A DNA stretch of 64,000 nucleotides from positions 61,088,709-61,152,708 of the forward strand of contig CM043971.1 of NCBI GenBank assembly GCA_014529385.2, read 5' to 3'. Source of the DNA: Adiantum capillus-veneris. Its lineage: Eukaryota > Streptophyta > Polypodiopsida > Polypodiales > Pteridaceae. Below, one piece after another: positions 61,805-64,000 of the stretch. The position numbers were made by a program, and so were the translations under genes. Position 1 is the stretch's first letter, and the number at the start of each line of letters is the position of its first letter. Under the pieces are notes generated by a model. It saw only the letters and a program-made list of their open reading frames with translations. It was not told the DNA's origin and did not search any database.

Positions 61805-64000
61805 TTATGTAGAGTCAGGGTTGTTGGTCCAAGAAACAAGACAATCATTTATGAAGAAGCAATTTCCACTAGTAGATTGCATAGATAAATGTGAGCTTGC
61901 CCAATCTGCATCTGTGTAACCCAAAAGAGAAAGAGATTGCATAGAATTCGATGTCAGTTGTCGCCGATAGACCAAACCAAAATCTATAGTGCCTTTTAAA
62001 TATTTCAATACACGCTTTGTTGCTGCAAACCAATGCTTAAGAGAAGGACGTGCAAGTGTTGTCCAAGATAATTAGCAACAAACAAATATCAAGGCAATTG
62101 TTCATGCCAACCAATTAAAGACATCCAATCAAGTTAGCATAAGGTTGATTTGTGACAAGTTGACCTCTAATGTCAGAAATGTTCTTTGTAGAACTCGCAA
62201 GACAAGGTGTATAGGCCAAATGTGCAGATTTCATACCAAATTTTTGAATAGTATTTGCAATAAACTTTGATTGTTGAAGGAATAAAATACCTTTTGTGCG
62301 GCTCCTTTGAATTTGAATGCCAAGACACGAGTAAATCTCTCCTGGGTCCACCAGACAATAGCTTTTTCACTTGTTGAAGAAATCCCAAATCATTGGAAAC
62401 AAGGATGGTATCATCCACATAGAGCAAGAATCACAAAAATACTACCTTGGTGCTTTATGTATAAGTTGGGGTCTGAAGAGCAAGAGATGAATCCTTTAGA
62501 GGAGAGAAAAAGATCAAATTTTGTATACCAAGTCCGCGAAGCTTGTTTGAGACCATATTAGTGCCTTATGGAGTTGAGCAACAAGGTCTTGTTTATCTGA
62601 AATAACAAACCCTTCTTGCTGTTCCATATAGATTTTCTCTTCCAAATCACCATTCAAAAAAGAAGTTTTCACATCCATTTGATGAGCTTCTAAATCAAAT
62701 TGAACAACAAATGCCAATAAAACTCAACCACTTGTAATTCGAACAACTCGTGAAAAGTTCTCTTGATAATCAACACTAGCAACTTGGGAGTAACCTTTTG
62801 CAACTAAACGTGCCTTGAACTTGTCAAAAGATCCATCTTCTTTTATCTTTGTCTTATACATCCACTTACACTTAATAGATGTACGATCAGGAGGTAGTTC
62901 AGTTAGTATCCATGTACCTTTAGAGATAAGAGAATCGTACTCTGATTCCATAGCCTCTTGCCATTGATCCTTTTGCGATGAAGAGATAGCTTCATTATAA
63001 GTAACTTGATCTTTAGAAGCAGAGAAAGTATTGTCAACAATATTGTCATCATAAACATGACATGAACCATGTTCAAAATCAATAAGCAGATCAACAAAAA
63101 TATCAATACATTGACAACATTCACAATGGATGGTTGTGAAGGGAAAAACTACTTTATAGAAAGAGTTTCATTATCTGAAAGAAATAGAAAAGTCTAAAGA
63201 AACAATTTAGTATCATCAAAATCATCCATGGATCATGAGCCTCCCATAAGCTGTTCGTTAAAAGCAGCATCACGATTCACAATCACTTTCTTAGAGGAAG
63301 GGTCATAGAATTTGTAGCCTTTGGAAGTGTCAAAATATCCAATAAAAATAAATTTAAGACCAGGAGCATCAAGCTTTGTTTCTGTTTCTTTAAGAATAGT
63401 AATATAAGCAATATCCAAAGGTTCGAAAATGAGATACAAAAGGAATGTCACCTGTCCACGTTGTGATGGGTATCTTACCAGAGAGTGTAGTAGTAGGAAG
63501 ACGATTTTGAATAAATATTGCTTTCAAAATAGCTTTAGCCCATGAGATAACCCAGAATGAATCATCATACATGTTGCAACACTGAGAATAGTGCAAGTAT
63601 ATCATTCAACAACACCATTCTGTTGAGGTGAATATAAAATAGTGTGTTCATGATGAATTTTATTGTCAGCATAGTAACTCACAAAATCTTGAGAAACATA
63701 TTTGCCTCCATTGTCACTATGAAGCTTTTTGAGGGGACGACCATTTTGAAATTCTGCAGCCTTCTGGAATTATTTGAAAACAGATGAGGCCTCAGATTTT
63801 TGTCTAAGTATAAATACAGTCGTATACCATGAGAAATCATCAATAAACATAATGAAGTAGCGATATTGTGATCTCAAAGAATGTAGAGGTCTATATATAT
63901 CAGTATGACAAGATCCAATATGTACTGGGAATGAGTTGTATTTGAGAGAGGAAAGGGTTTACGATTATGTTTCCCAAGAGCACAGAACTCACAAATTCCC
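61805..64000 (-). pseudogene. Copia integrase-RT-RNase H remnant (C2), continues past the window
   Basis: From the right edge inward on the minus strand: GAG-pre-integrase end (GICEFCALGKHNRKPFP), integrase core pieces, integrase C-terminal region (PGLKFIFIGYFDTSKGYKFY), RT (SIKCKWMYKTKIKEDGSFDK, DLEAHQMDVKTSFLNGDLEE, then MLYVDD and ILVSND), connection region and RNase H (YLKGTIDFGLVYRRQL, LLGYTDADWASS, STSGNCFFINDCLVSWTNN). Frameshifts and stops occur at intervals of 70-80 codons. It differs from C1 and belongs to another copia family. No LTR is seen at the 61.8-kb end. Confidence 0.85.

Overview
The window is repeat-dominated nuclear DNA of a land plant. The evidence is Ty3/gypsy elements with the dual RNase H of the plant Tat group, Ty1/copia fragments, GT-AG introns and long microsatellites. 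No ordinary single-copy host gene is recognisable. The high density of old nested elements suits a large-genome plant (fern, lycophyte, bryophyte or gymnosperm), but the lineage cannot be fixed from sequence alone.

Layout. 1-2.5 kb: unrecognised remnant ending in an LTR. 2.54-12.48 kb: element E1 (+), a nearly complete Tat-like Ty3/gypsy retrotransposon. 12.6-21.0 kb: decayed gypsy pieces, a small gag-only LTR element (13.6-16.7 kb), and an RT remnant split by an inverted-repeat insert. 21.6-24.2 kb: fossil 'copy A' of a transposase-like gene. 24.89-37.25 kb: element E2 (-), a second Tat-like element. 37.6-40.85 kb: higher-order satellite. 40.9-42.7 kb: diverged repeats and an LTR/primer-binding-site remnant. 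42.76-56.7 kb: a copia element split by an 11.8-kb DNA transposon, 'copy B' (44,155-55,938). 56.7-61.8 kb: low-complexity DNA, including about 1 kb of polypurine. 61.8-64 kb: copia pol remnant (-).

Two systems stand out. First, E1 and E2 carry extra small genes between the primer-binding site and gag. One family is a ~70-75 aa protein (one copy in E1, two in E2, a fossil at 13.2 kb). The other is a ~150-180 aa protein (one in E1, two in E2). The genes are packed with gaps of roughly 15-75 nt. Their functions are unknown.

Second, copy B has near-perfect 29-bp terminal inverted repeats and an AGCT target duplication, and lies inside a copia reverse transcriptase gene. It carries two convergent, intron-containing genes. 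One encodes a transposase-like protein. The other combines a coiled coil, a RING-like Cys/His cluster and a C-terminal FCP1/NIF-type HAD domain that lacks key Asp residues. Large introns of both genes are filled with TTGGTACT-type repeats, always in the sense orientation of the host gene. Copy A keeps the same exon/intron layout, but its intron is filled with an unrelated array. All copies carry stops or frameshifts, so the window shows fossils of the system, not a clearly active copy.
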